Shown in pieces: positions 12,969-24,727 of a DNA stretch of 64,000 nucleotides. The first letter of the stretch is position 1. Each line of letters opens with the position of its first letter. The translations under genes and the position numbers were made by a program. Below the pieces are notes generated by a model that did not search any database, was not told the origin of the DNA, and worked only from the letters and a program-made list of their open reading frames with translations. Origin of the DNA: Epiperipatus broadwayi. Lineage: Eukaryota; Onychophora; Udeonychophora; Euonychophora; Peripatidae. The stretch spans positions 7,809,244-7,873,243 of the forward strand of contig JAQFVV010012418.1 in assembly GCA_028023455.1 (NCBI GenBank), read 5' to 3'.

Positions 12969-15900
12969 CAGTCAATCTTAGCTTAAGATTGTGCTTCATG
13001 TTTCCATCTACTAACCTATGTTTAAATCCCTATTTCCCATCCCGCTCCTTTTGTCGTGTATATATATTTCATGTATATATTTGAGATGCGCGCCTAAATT
13101 ATAAAATTTAATGTTTCAATAACATGTTTTAAAATTATTATTAATTCTTTTTATTAATTATTAGTTCTTTTTTATTAAAGTATTATAGATGCGGCTCAAA
13201 TATATACATAGGAGCAAAACTTACTAACAAAATATTGATGTTTTTAAATATTTATTATATCATTTTTAGCTTTTTCTTTTTAAATTGCTTGTTTTTCTAT
13301 TAAACTATATATTTTTTATAAAATCCAATATGAAAGATGTGACTGTTGTTAATTGTCCAAAAATAATTAAAGGGAGGTATTTTTTAATTAAAGTTTTACT
13401 TAAAATAAATGGGATTAAGTAGATTAAAGATTTACTTGTGTTAAAAACATGTTGTCAAATCTATTTCTAATCTGGAAATAGATTTGAATTTATTTTTGGA
13501 CATTATCTTACAATTGCATCTTCAAAAACAACTGATAAAAGAAAAAGTATAAAATGACTGAATTTTGAATCAGAGGGATTAACTACTATTGAAACAGGGG
13601 ATTAGCTACTTTTAGAGAGAGGTATTATAAACATATTTCATTTTGCTTGAAACTTACAAATGATGTAGCAGTAAATCCACCACTCTTCAGCGGCCTCTGC
13701 TGCTACCATAATATCCTGCTGCCCTGAAATGAAGAAAGATATAAAAGAACTTTAGAATGCTAATAGAAGTTTGCTGTCACCAAGAAGAATTCATTTTATT
13801 CAATTTGCCATACATGAGCCATACTTTAAAATGGACTTATTAAATATGCGCAAGGTAACTTTTATGCTACTATTTGAAAATGAATCTAGCCTCACTAATC
13901 TCAAATTCTGCTATCAAGATTCTAATGTATTGTACAATTTTCTATCTTTTAAATTAATATGTTTTTTTTTATATATAAATAACATAATAATTTGCTCTTC
14001 AATAATTTCTATAAATTTAATCCTATCTCATATGCTTTAACTTCTTTTTTATTTTGGTGCGATCATTTATTTATATATATTTATTATTTGATTTTATATA
14101 TCTGCTTGCTTTATTAATTTGTCAATCTAAAACAATCTGACGAATTTAATTTTCTAAACCTTTCATGAATCAAGGTTATTAACATTCCCTTAAAATAACG
14201 TATTGTTAATTAATACGTTCGCCAGATTGTTTTATGAATCAACATTTTAGATTCGTTTTTAATATAAAAATTGATTTGTTTAACTCCGAAAATCCAGAAC
14301 TTAAGCTAATTAACGCTTTGAAATCTTATAAAATATTATTTATTTAATTCTAAAATAAGGTGACTTAATTGTTTTACATATATATATATAACTGCTAGTT
14401 TTTTTATTTATCATACTCTTAAAATGTTGCTTAAAATATCAAATACAGTATTTATATATTTCAGTTATTATAAAATCATGAAGGTGGGATTGATTTATTT
14501 TAAATAGCAGAAAAGGGATGGGGTAAATCTTAATGTTTCTTTTACTAGGTAAAAATCTTAACGTATATTTTATTAATTGAAATATTCTCTCTATATATAT
14601 TATAATTGCATAGCGTATTATAGTATTCAAACAAGGGTCATTTATTTTAAGGCAGTAAAACTTATCTCAAGTCGTTAGTGACATTTATCATATCGTACTG
14701 CGTTCCTGTCATTTAGCCTATCTTCGTGATTATATATCTGTGCTTCTTAATCTGGGGTTACGACAAGATCGAACCCATAGATTTCTTCTCGTTCCATAGA
14801 TAGTTGATCTATCTGGAACCACATTTATTCCGTATAAAATGCCTCTGGCAGTGATCCCGTAAATTTGGCACATGCTATGCATATTCACTTCGTAGATAAA
14901 AGGGCCTCTCGCATTGGTTATACCTGCAAAAGTCTGGGCCACGCCATGCCTATCTACTTTTCTCTAAGCACTACACAAGAAGGGGGTGTGAGATTTTGTT
15001 TTTCATCCAGAAGCATGACCTTTTCCTCTTAGTTATTTTAGTTATTTTAGTCTATTATGTCAGCACCGCAAACTTCTTCGTATTATTATTTCTTTTGCTT
15101 CATGACCCAGTTTTAATGCTCTAATATTAAAATTAAGCTTTGCTTAAAATATATATAAATGCCAACTACTTCTATTTTATTAATTAATTTTATTTCAGTC
15201 TTATACAGTCCCACCATTGTGATTTATATATCTATTTAAGAGTATCTATATGCCTTGGGGAAAATAAAGCATTCGTCTTACTATTGTTTAAATAATTTTT
15301 CATTAAATATTTTTGTCATAGTTCAAATATAATCTTTTAACTGTCTTTTGTTTATTTTCATGACCTCAATGGCATGAAAATAATTTATATCATATGTATA
15401 ATGAATTTCAGAACGCTCCCCTAAATCATATGTTAGTCACCATGTTTCAGAACCGTAAATCAAAGCGTTAATAGCAATTTTATGTAACTTCTTTCTAATA
15501 CTGATTGGCATTTTAATATTAGACCCACCAAAGATGTGTGTTTATTTGTAATATATCATTTAGCTAATAAAGAGCATATGAGAAATAATAGCATGAATGA
15601 CACTATGTAATCGATTCACGCACATGACTAATGTCTATTTAATTTATAAATGTATTAATAATTTTTCATTATATTAAACTATATTTTATTGTCTAACTTA
15701 TTTGAGTAGTTCGAATTCCTTTTTCTCCACTTCCACATATTACAGCCATGTTTATATATATTTTAATATAGTCATAGTTAATAGATGTCTCATTGTTTTG
15801 CTCAGCTTTGCTAGTCGGCCGGATTAAAATTAATTCTCATGTGCCATCACTATTATGTTATCCATTAGGTGTTTGATCTGGGGCTTAGAGAGTGGGTTCG

Positions 15901-16011
15901 AATCCAGGCTGGTCCCTGACCTAAATCTTGGGCTTGACTGGGTTTGAAGTACATTTTGTGAGTTCCAGCTCATGTTAGATGGATAAACATGTTGTGACTG
16001 GCACATAGGAT
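12969..16011 (+). repeat. segmental repeat, copy 2 (short form)
   Basis: Direct copy of unit 1 without the 1.89-kb block. It has private changes, for example loss of about 23 bp near 14,155 that copies 1 and 3 retain, and many CpG to TpG/CpA changes. The B-box-like GGTTCGAATCC recurs at 15,896-15,906. Frames corresponding to the 100-codon frame of copy 1 (14,942 to 14,730) are broken. Confidence 0.9.
13687..13723 (-). CDS. putative terminal coding exon, copy 2 (partial)
   Basis: This is the equivalent of the copy-1 exon: CAG acceptor at 13,726-13,724, then AAGYYGSSRGR and TGA. One residue differs from the other copies (GGC to AGC, Gly to Ser), the only non-silent difference among the three. 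The neighbouring non-coding sequence is less well conserved. It may be a pseudo-exon of the most decayed copy. Confidence 0.35.
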
Positions 16012-19000
16012 CAAAACATGTTTATCCATCTAACATCAGCTGGAACTCACAAAATGTACTTCAAACCCAGTCCAGCTCAAGATTTAGGTCAGGAACCAGC
16101 CTGGATTTGAACCCACTCTCTAAGCCCCAGATCAAAAACCTAATGAATCACATAATAGTAATGGCACATGAGAATTAATTTTAATCCGGCCGACTAGGAG
16201 AGCGGAGAAGACAATGAGACATGTATTACTATGACTATATTAAAATATACATAAGCATGGCTGTAATATGTGGAAGTGGAGGAAAAGGAATTCGAACTAC
16301 TCAAATAAGTTAGACAATAAAATATATTTTAATATACTGAAAAATTATTATACATTTATAAATTAAGTACATTAGTATGTGCATGAATGAGCAAGCGGTA
16401 GATAATTACATAGTGTCATTCACGCTATTATTTCTCATATGCTCTTTATTAGCTAAATAATATATTACAAATAAACACACATCTTTGGTGGGTCCAATAT
16501 TAAAATGCCAATCAGTATTAGAAAGAAGTTACATAAAATTGCTATTAACGCTTTGGGTTACGGTTCTGAAACATGGTGACTAACATTATTTAGGGGAGCA
16601 TTCTGGGATTCATTATACATATGATATAAATTATTTTCACACCATTGAGGTCGTGAAAATAAACAAAAGACAGTTAAAAGATTATATTTGAACTATGACA
16701 AAAATATTTATTGAAAAATTATTTAAACAATAGTAAGACGAATGCTTTATTTTCCCCAAGGCATATAGATACTCTTAAATAGATATATAAATCACGATGG
16801 TGGGACTGTATAAGACTGAAATAAATTTAATTAATAAAATAGAAGTAGTTGGCATTTATATATATTTTTAAGCAAAGCTTAATTTTAATATTAGAGCATT
16901 AAAACTGGGTCATGAAGCAAAAGAAATAATAATACGAAGAAGTTTGCGGTGCTGACATAATAGCCTAAAATAACTAAGAGGAAAAGGTCGTGCTTCTGGA
17001 TGAAAAATGAAATCTCACACCCCCTTCTTGGGTAGTGCTTAGAGAAAAGTAGATAGGCATGGCGTGGCCCAGACTTTTGTGGGTATAACCAACGCGAGAG
17101 GCCCTTTTATCTACGAAGTGAATATGCATAGCATGTGCCAAACTTACGGGATCACTGCCAGAGGCATTTTATACGGAATAAATGTGGTTCCAGATAGATC
17201 AACTATCTATGGAATGAGAAGAAATCTATGGGTTTGATCTTGTCGTAACCCCCAGATTAAGAAGCACAGATATATAATCACGAAGATCGGCTATATGTCA
17301 GGAACGCAGTACGATATGATAAATGTCACTAACGACCTTGAAAAGTTTTACTGCTTTAAAAATAAATGACCCTTGTTTGAATACTATAATGCGCCATGCA
17401 ATTATAATATATATAGAGAGAGAATATTTCATTTAATAAAATATACGTTAAGATTTTACCTAGTAAAAGAAACATTAAGATTTACCCCCATCCCTTTTCT
17501 GATATTTGAAATAAATCAATCCCACTTTCACGATTTTATAATAAATGAAATATATAAGTACTTTATTTGATATTTTAAGCATACATTTTAAGAGTATATA
17601 AATAAAAAAACTAGCAGTTATATATATATGTAAAACAATTAAGTCACCTTATTTTAGAATTAAATAAATAATATTTTATAAGATTTCAAAGCGTTAATTA
17701 GCTTAAGTTCTGGATTTTCAGAGTTAAACAAATCAATTTTTATATTAAAAATGAACCTAAAATGTTGATTCATAAAACAATCTGGCAAACGTATTAATTA
17801 ACAATATGTTATATTTTAAGAGAACATTAATAAACTTGATTCATGAAGGTTTACTTAAAAAGAAGAAAGGATTTTTAGAAAATTCAATTCATCAGATTGT
17901 TTTAGATTGACATATTAATAAGCAAGCAGATATATAAATCAAATAATAAATATATATAAATAAATGACCGCACCAAAATAAAAAAGAAGTTAAAGCATAT
18001 GAGATAGGATTAAATTCATAGAAATTATTGAAGAGTAAATTACATGTTATTTATATATAAAAAAAACATATTAATTTAAAAGATATAAAATTGTACAATA
18101 CGTTAGAATCTTGATAGCAGAATTTGAGATTAGTGAGGCTAGATTTTTTTCAAATAGTAGCATAAAAGTTACCTTATGCACATTTAGTAAGTCTATTTTC
18201 CAAGTATGGCTCATGTATGGCAAATTGAGGATCCAAAATGAATTCTTCTTGGTGACGGCAAACTTTTATTAGCATTCTAAAGTTCTTTTTAGATCTTTCT
18301 TCATTTCAGGGCAGCAGGATATTATGGTAGTGGCAGAGGCCGCTGAAGAGTGGTGAATTTACTGCTACATCATTTGTAAGTTTCAAGCAAAATGAAATAT
18401 GTTTATAATACCTCTCTCTAAAAGTAGCTAATCTCCTGTTTCAATAGTAGTTAATCCCTCTGATTCAAAATTCAGTCATTTTATACCTTTTCTTTTATCA
18501 GTTGTTTTTGAAGATGCAATTGTAAGATAACGTCCAAAAATAAATTCAAATCTATTTCCAGATTAGAAATAGATTTGACAACATGTTTTTAACACAAGTA
18601 AATCTTTAATCTACTTAATCCCATTTATTTTAAGTAAAACTTTAATTAAAAAATACCTCCCTTTAATTATTTTTGGACAATTACAACAGTCACATCTTCC
18701 ATATTGGATTTTATAAAAAATATATAGCTTAATAGAAAAACAAGCAATTTAAAAAGAAAAAGCTAAAAATGACATATAAGAAATATTTAAAACATCAATA
18801 TTTTGTTAGTAAGTTTTGCTCCTATGTATATATTTGAGCCGCATCTATAATACTTTAATAAAAAAGAACTAATAATTAATAAAAAGAATTAATAATAATT
18901 TTAAAACATGTTATTGAAACATTAAATTTTATAATTTAGGCGCGCATCTCAAATATATACATGAAATATATATACACGACAAAAGGAGCGGGATGGGAAA

Positions 19001-19070
19001 TAGGGATTTAAACATAGGTTAGTAGATGGAAACATGAAGCACAATCTTAAGCTAAGATTTTCTGCTTCAT
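16012..19070 (-). repeat. segmental repeat, copy 3 (inverted, short form)
   Basis: Reverse complement of the unit. It shares the loss of the 1.89-kb block with copy 2, yet at several sites it agrees with copy 1 (for example GGACGTTATC and the retained 23 bp near 17,850). The palindrome is therefore not a very recent fold-over of copy 2 as it stands now, or gene conversion has mixed the copies. Confidence 0.9.
18310..18346 (+). CDS. putative terminal coding exon, copy 3 (partial)
   Basis: On the plus strand TTTCTTCATTTCAG ends at 18,309, a good splice-acceptor match. The exon then reads AAGYYGSGRGR and TGA at 18,344-18,346. A GTAAGT-type word follows at about 18,376, but the reading frame has already ended, so the remainder would be 3' untranslated. 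Relative to copy 1 the two differences are silent. Which parent gene it belongs to is unknown; the Gly/Arg/Tyr-rich tail only suggests an RNA-binding protein. Confidence 0.4.
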
Positions 19071-19679
19071 CACACACAAAACTATGGAGTTTAATGAAAT
19101 GGTGAAATAAGCAGCAACGAGGCACATCAAGGCAACACCTCAACTCATACCTGGCTGAAATTATGTATTGTGTAGATTACATAAAAAATGATGTGTTCAT
19201 TTGCATACTAAATGACGTAAAAAAAATTTCCACCCGGATGAAAAGTTAATAAAAGTGTTGTAATTTATATTTCTTTATTTTTGTGATTTTTTTTTGTTTT
19301 GTTTTTTAAAAAAATACATTCATTTATTAGCATTTTTGTAGAGAATCCTGTTCAGATGTTATGCTGCACAATCACGTGTGCAGTAAAACTCTATTTTGGG
19401 GGGAAATTTTTTTAGTTGAGATCTCCATTTTGTGTTTAAAATGTAAATGCCAAATTGCTTGTTTCAATGCAAAAATTCCTGTATTCTATTAGACAGTAAA
19501 TAGTGTATGTGTATATTTTATGTTTTTTTGTAAATAATATTTAAAGAAATAATAATTTAGTGATTGTTTTGTCCATATTTAAAGTATTAGAGTAATGGCA
19601 TTTTGTATTTTAATATTTTTGGGCCGAGAAAATGTACTTTTTAAGATCGGCTTTTTTTGTGTGTGAAATTTATATCTTT

Positions 19680-20000
19680 AGTCTTGTTATAAATTTTACA
19701 GTGTGAAAGTTGTATATATTTCTGTATGGCAAATCAATATTTATTTTTAAAATGTTCTTTTTAATATTGATTTACTATTGTTATAAATTTTAAAGTTTTT
19801 TGTGTAAAAGTCATATATATTTGTGTATGGCAAATCAATTTTTTCTTAAAAGGTTCTTTTCAATATTAATTTCTTGCTCAAATTATATATCTTTATTATT
19901 GTTATGAATTTAAATTCTGCTCCATTTACTATTGTTATTAGAAATTTTATATTTTTTCATGTGAAAATAGTATATAATTCCGTTCCATATTTTATACTTT
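19680..20000 (+). repeat. decayed tandem repeat, about 105-bp period
   Basis: GTTATAAATTTTA starts units at about 19,686 and 19,791, with a weaker start near 19,897. Each of the first two units continues with a GTGTGAAAGT-like word, then TGTATGGCAAATCAAT and a GTTCTTTT word. At least two good units and one or two decayed ones are present. There is no coding potential. Confidence 0.6.
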
Positions 20001-20047
20001 TAGTTATGTGAAAGTGATATTTTTAGTCATGCAACATGAAGCACATA

Positions 20048-20214
20048 TTAGATATGCTATGCCTTTTCACATGCATATTTAACCTGCCAGTAACTTTGTA
20101 AATCTTGTGAAAATATCATGTACAAGATCCATGTACATGTTATATTGGTCAGATCACAAGATTACAAAGTTATCAGCAGATTAATGTGAATGTGAAAAGG
20201 TGCAGCAGGTCTAA
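20048..20214. mobile_element. 167-bp MITE with long inverted repeats
   Basis: The ends TTAGAtatGC and GCaggTCTAA are mirrored, and about 65 bp of each arm pair (CCTTTTCACAtgCA..., TAACTTTGTAAATCTTGTG). The downstream sequence to about 20,310 and the words CCTTTTCACA and CTTGTGATC link it to the family-M elements at 6.4, 37.1 and 55.4 kb. Confidence 0.7.
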
Positions 20215-20391
20215 TACTTGCTCTGTGTTGCAGGACTAATACCTAAGTACAGAAAAGATAGAGTGGATTTATTCTATCATTTCAAAAGACTTTTTGTTTG
20301 GAAAGGAGATTATTTATCCAGCTCATGTATAGTGGAGTGATCCCTAATTATTATTACAGATTAAAAACATAGTGCTAAATAAATAAATAAC

Positions 20392-20649
20392 TCATATAGG
20401 ATTATTATTGGTCAAGTTTTTAATCAATGAATTTGATTGATTACTTTTTATGAATCTGAATTTAAAAAACTCATTCATATTTTCTTGATTAATTTCATTT
20501 AAATTAGTTTCTTCTTTAGTATTAGTTTTAAGTATAATTGCATAAGTAGTTTTGTTTTCATTTTCAATTTTTTTAGAGATAATACTATCAGAGTGCCTGA
20601 AGTTAGTTATTGAAATAGTTAGATTTGAAGTTTCATTTATTGTTCTCAT
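20392..20649 (-). other. unassigned 85-codon open frame
   Basis: The minus-strand frame is rich in Asn, Thr, Ile and Lys, which in this base composition is expected by chance. Its polar character resembles the tail of the CCHC retroelement relic at 5.4 kb and the Asn-rich frame at 48.4 kb, so it may be another piece of such an ORF. There is no motif, and I do not treat it as a gene. Confidence 0.2.
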
Positions 20650-23600
20650 ATCAATATCAAAAATAAAACTTGCTTTTTCAAATCTGATAAGATTTTAGGC
20701 TTATTATATTTTTATCTAGATCTAAATTAAGACTGGAATCTTCTAGAATTAAAAGTTATTTAGTATTAACTAATTTGAAATTTTAATTAGAATTTTCTAG
20801 CATAAAAAAAAAGACTTTTAATATCTATAATTATTAACAAAAATAGCTCTTTAAAGAGCTTACCTATTCTCTGATACAATTTTCGCTGTCAAACTCTCAA
20901 TAAAATTGCTATAAAAACTGCTTCAAAGAAGAGTTGATTTGAAAGCTGACTTACTCCAAAAAGTGCTACCTAGTTTAAAAACATTAATTAAATATATATA
21001 ATAATTAATTACATAAACAATAGTCTTTCCATATTTGCAAGGTCACTATGTAACTCAGGATATAAAAATTTATTACACAAAAATTAAAATAATTATAAAT
21101 TTATAAATTTCATGGTCATGCCTACCTGCATTAGTACTTTATGAATCATCTCTCAGTCCACATCTTGCATTCTTAGTAGGCTCTTTGTTAATTTATTTCT
21201 GTTTTTTATATATAATTGTATTTTTTATTCTTTTATTAGTTATTTTAGCTGATATCTGCTACTTCAAATTGCTAACGATCATATTTTCTGATCAAAAAGT
21301 TATTTGATCTGTATGTTATGGCTTGTAATTTTAGTAATTTTCTTGTATTGTATTGTAATTTTATGTCAAACATGTATGTTAAAATGACAATGAATCTATA
21401 TTTTAGCTTTTATTTTTGTTCTTAATAGATAGGAGTTAGAAAGAAAGAAATAAGCTCTGTAGTGCAAAAGTCAACTTGCAAAAATTATATTGCACAAAAT
21501 AGCAGCATTTCTTAAGATTATGTTTGGAAAGCAGAAAAAAGTTTAAAAGATTTTCTTATTTCAAGATTGTTTTCATTATTTATTTATTTTTAAAATATTT
21601 TATATTTTCTGCCACCTCATATCTATATATATATATATTAATTTTGAGTTATATTATGTTAAAAATATATAAATACATCTTTAATCTTTTAAATCAGTTT
21701 TAAAGTTTTTTTTCTTTATCTCGAAGAAATCGGGATTTCATCTATTGGATTTTTTTATTATTTATAAATTAATTAAATCTTGAACTAAAATAAAAATAGA
21801 TCTCAAGATTTCCTTTTACTAAAAGTTTTTTTTTTGTTTGCTTTAACTACAATTTAGAAATACATGGGTTGGGAGTGGGGTCACAGATTTTAGCAATTAA
21901 CTCTATTCTCGAAACATCAGATATTAAAGGTATTTTATTATCTATTAGGCTAATTGAACCACAACTTTCCACTAATTAAAAAAATGAAAATGATCAAAAA
22001 AGAACTAAAAATTAAAAGTGCTGAAATGTAACTAAAAAAAAATCAAAGTGTAAATCCTGTTGTCAACAAAACGTATAAATTGCAGAATTTTATTTTGTTC
22101 AGATAGTCAAGACTTCTTCTATAAAAAGTGCTATTATAGATTGCTAGGAGAATGTTTCACTGGATAGTTGACATCAAGGACTTCCCTCCCAGGGAAAACA
22201 TCTGCAAGTCATACCTGGAACTGCAGGAGTAATTCCCAACTAAGTAAATGATGAAGCTGCCAGCAAGCTGTGGACATGTTTGAAAACTAATAGACAAAAA
22301 AGATTTGCAACAGCAGTTCTAGACCAAAATCTAACAAGGACAGTACCCTCTTGGTGAAAGTTAAATATCTGTTTGACTGAGGTAAATATGAACTGTTACT
22401 TAATGAACTTTTATTAAAGAACTTTTCTTTAATTTTGGTATAATAGATCTAGACTCCATTAACTGTTAAATGTTTCAACAATAGAGTCTGAGACTATTAA
22501 TGGGGATTTTTATTATGTTATTTTAACTTAATTGAAACAGGGGATATGGTGATAGATTTCTTAAATGCGTTCTTTTATTTATGTATATTTTTTATGCATT
22601 TTTTTGTTGTATTCAAATGTCAGAATTAAATTAAAGTTCTCAAAATGTTTACTGCTCAATCTTGAAAGACAACTGTGTGGTTGGGCAGCTCAGTTTAGTT
22701 AAATGTTCTGACAATAAGCAAATACAGAAACCTTGTGTAGGAACCTGGTGTACAGAAAATGGATGCCCTGATGGCTTTAAGCAAACAATGGACACTTATG
22801 CCATCCATTAAGGTTAAAATTTAATTATGTAATATATAGGGCTGAGGGTTTGAATGGTGCTTGATACTTCCCATTCTTAACTGTAAGGTGACTTAAAGAC
22901 ACACCTATTTGGACAGGTCTCCAGACTAAACCTGGGTCCTGTTGTTCATAGGATTTGTGTTGCATGCCTCAGGAAAGATATAAAATGTTAATGATGAACA
23001 GTATTAAAATGAAAATGAATGGAATTAAAATTAAGCTTGTATTTTGTCTTAAAACTGAGTTTGAGTCAGTCTTGAGGGCTTTCAAAAATGGGGATTTGAA
23101 AAGTATTTAGGTTTGAAAATGAATATAATAAAAGTTTATAACCATATTTAGGTGTCTCTGCCTTTAGTTTCATTATAGTTTAGTCATTAAGTGTCCATTT
23201 GGTTTAAACATTAAAGTATAATTAGTAATATCCATTTAAGATTTCATCTAAAAAAGCTATTTTGGTGACCATTGTATGTAAATAAATTACACTACAATTG
23301 TCAAATATATTTCATAATCTGGTGCTAGGCTATATACCTAGTATCTCCCTCATACAGTCATCATATTTTTTATAATCTTATAAATTTTATGACTTGAGTA
23401 TCACTTTGTAGTGGCACAATACATATATTACAATTATATTATGTTTTAGAAGGATTTAAGCTTACATCATGGGAATCAAGGAAAAAAATATTCTAGATAA
23501 TAAAATGAAGTTTTCTCATTAATTTAATTATATAAATGTATAACTTTTAATAATTTTTGTTATTTTAATTAGAGTTAATATTAATTTTATTAATAATTAT

Positions 23601-24448
23601 TCTAAAACATAGATTTTATTTTGCTACAAACTTTATTCAGACTGAAGGGCACATAGATGAAAAATTAAATTTTGCTAAGTTAGCCTTAATTTAACCATGT
23701 TACATGGTTATTGAATGGATTAATATGAACACTTTTTTGCATTGTGTGTGTATATATTATCTATACTTTGCTATTATTCATAATTTCACTTGTTCATGAG
23801 AAACTATGAAGAAAATGCAACTTATATAAAAATTACTTTTAATATTTATTAAGGTATATTGAAATAAAGAAGCAATATATATTATATCTGCTCAGATTAT
23901 AGCTGTATATCACAGTATCAAAAATAAAAATAAAGAAGTTTATTGATCTTATTTAATTTCATTTCACTTGATCTATGGATGATGGAGGTGTTGAAGTATA
24001 AATGTTAACTAGATAACAATGGTAACTTAATATTTTAAAATAATATTTATTATTGATATTAACATCAATTTTAAGAAAAAATATGAATAAATGAATAGAT
24101 AAATAAATACTAAATAATAATCAAGTGAATAATAAAATAAATTTCTTGAATAAAATCATTATTATTACTTATTACATGTCCATTTGTTATTACCCTCACA
24201 ATAACATCTTACTTATTACAAAATTAAATATTAATTTTCTATATATGTTTGTTTATTTATTTGTTTATTGAAGTATATTATTAAAGATATATGTTAAATT
24301 TTTGTATTAAAAATGAATATTCATCAGAAGATATTGTAAATATCATGTAAATTCTTTATTTTTAATTTAAAAAAAAAAATGTATTGGAATTGTGATAAGC
24401 TAAATTCAGTTAAAAGCTAGGCATCATCTTCCATGTGACTTAACTTCA
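20650..24448. other. AT-rich non-coding stretch
   Basis: No gene seen. Slightly GC-richer blocks at 22,140-22,380 and 22,640-23,000 translate to broken frames without motifs. GAGGGTTTGAATGG near 22,846 is weakly B-box-like. These blocks may be very old transposon pieces. Confidence 0.45.
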
Positions 24449-24727
24449 TTGGAAGAAAATGTAGGAAAGGTACCCCCACCTAAAGTAGTCTGCAATCTGC
24501 CTTCAACCAAGAACATGCATTTCTATCTACATCTGTCTCATCTGGAAATTCAAGAGAAGAACCAAATGGACAAAATTTGCTATTTTTCATTTACTTGGAA
24601 TTGCTATAGACCCAGAAAAAGTACAAATTTAACCAGACCCATGATTAGAAGCATTAAGGAAGAAACACAATTGAAAACTGGAAATTGCAATTGGAAAGGT
24701 CTCCATAAAAAAGAAAACCATGGCTAG
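24449..24727 (+). other. unassigned 92-codon open frame
   Basis: The codon composition is less AT-skewed than the surroundings and the C-terminus is Lys-rich (WKGLHKKENHG). It looks like a decayed coding fragment, perhaps transposase-derived, but no motif is recognisable. The start at 24,449 is only the first codon of the open stretch. Confidence 0.25.

Larger units (their letters stand above)
12963..19070. repeat. 6.1-kb near-perfect palindrome (copies 2 and 3)
   Basis: Two arms of about 3.03 kb are reverse complements with scattered differences. They are separated by roughly 20 bases at 15,994-16,014 (GTGACTGGCACATAGGATCAA). The outer ends are themselves small hairpins: ATGAAGCA at 12,963 and TGCTTCAT at 19,063-19,070 flank a CAATCTTAGCTTAAGATTG-type core. 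The spacer is the natural right end of the repeat unit as seen in copy 1, so copy 2 is complete there and copy 3 lacks its last 14 or so bases. The structure could extrude as a cruciform, and it could also be an assembly artefact. Confidence 0.9.
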
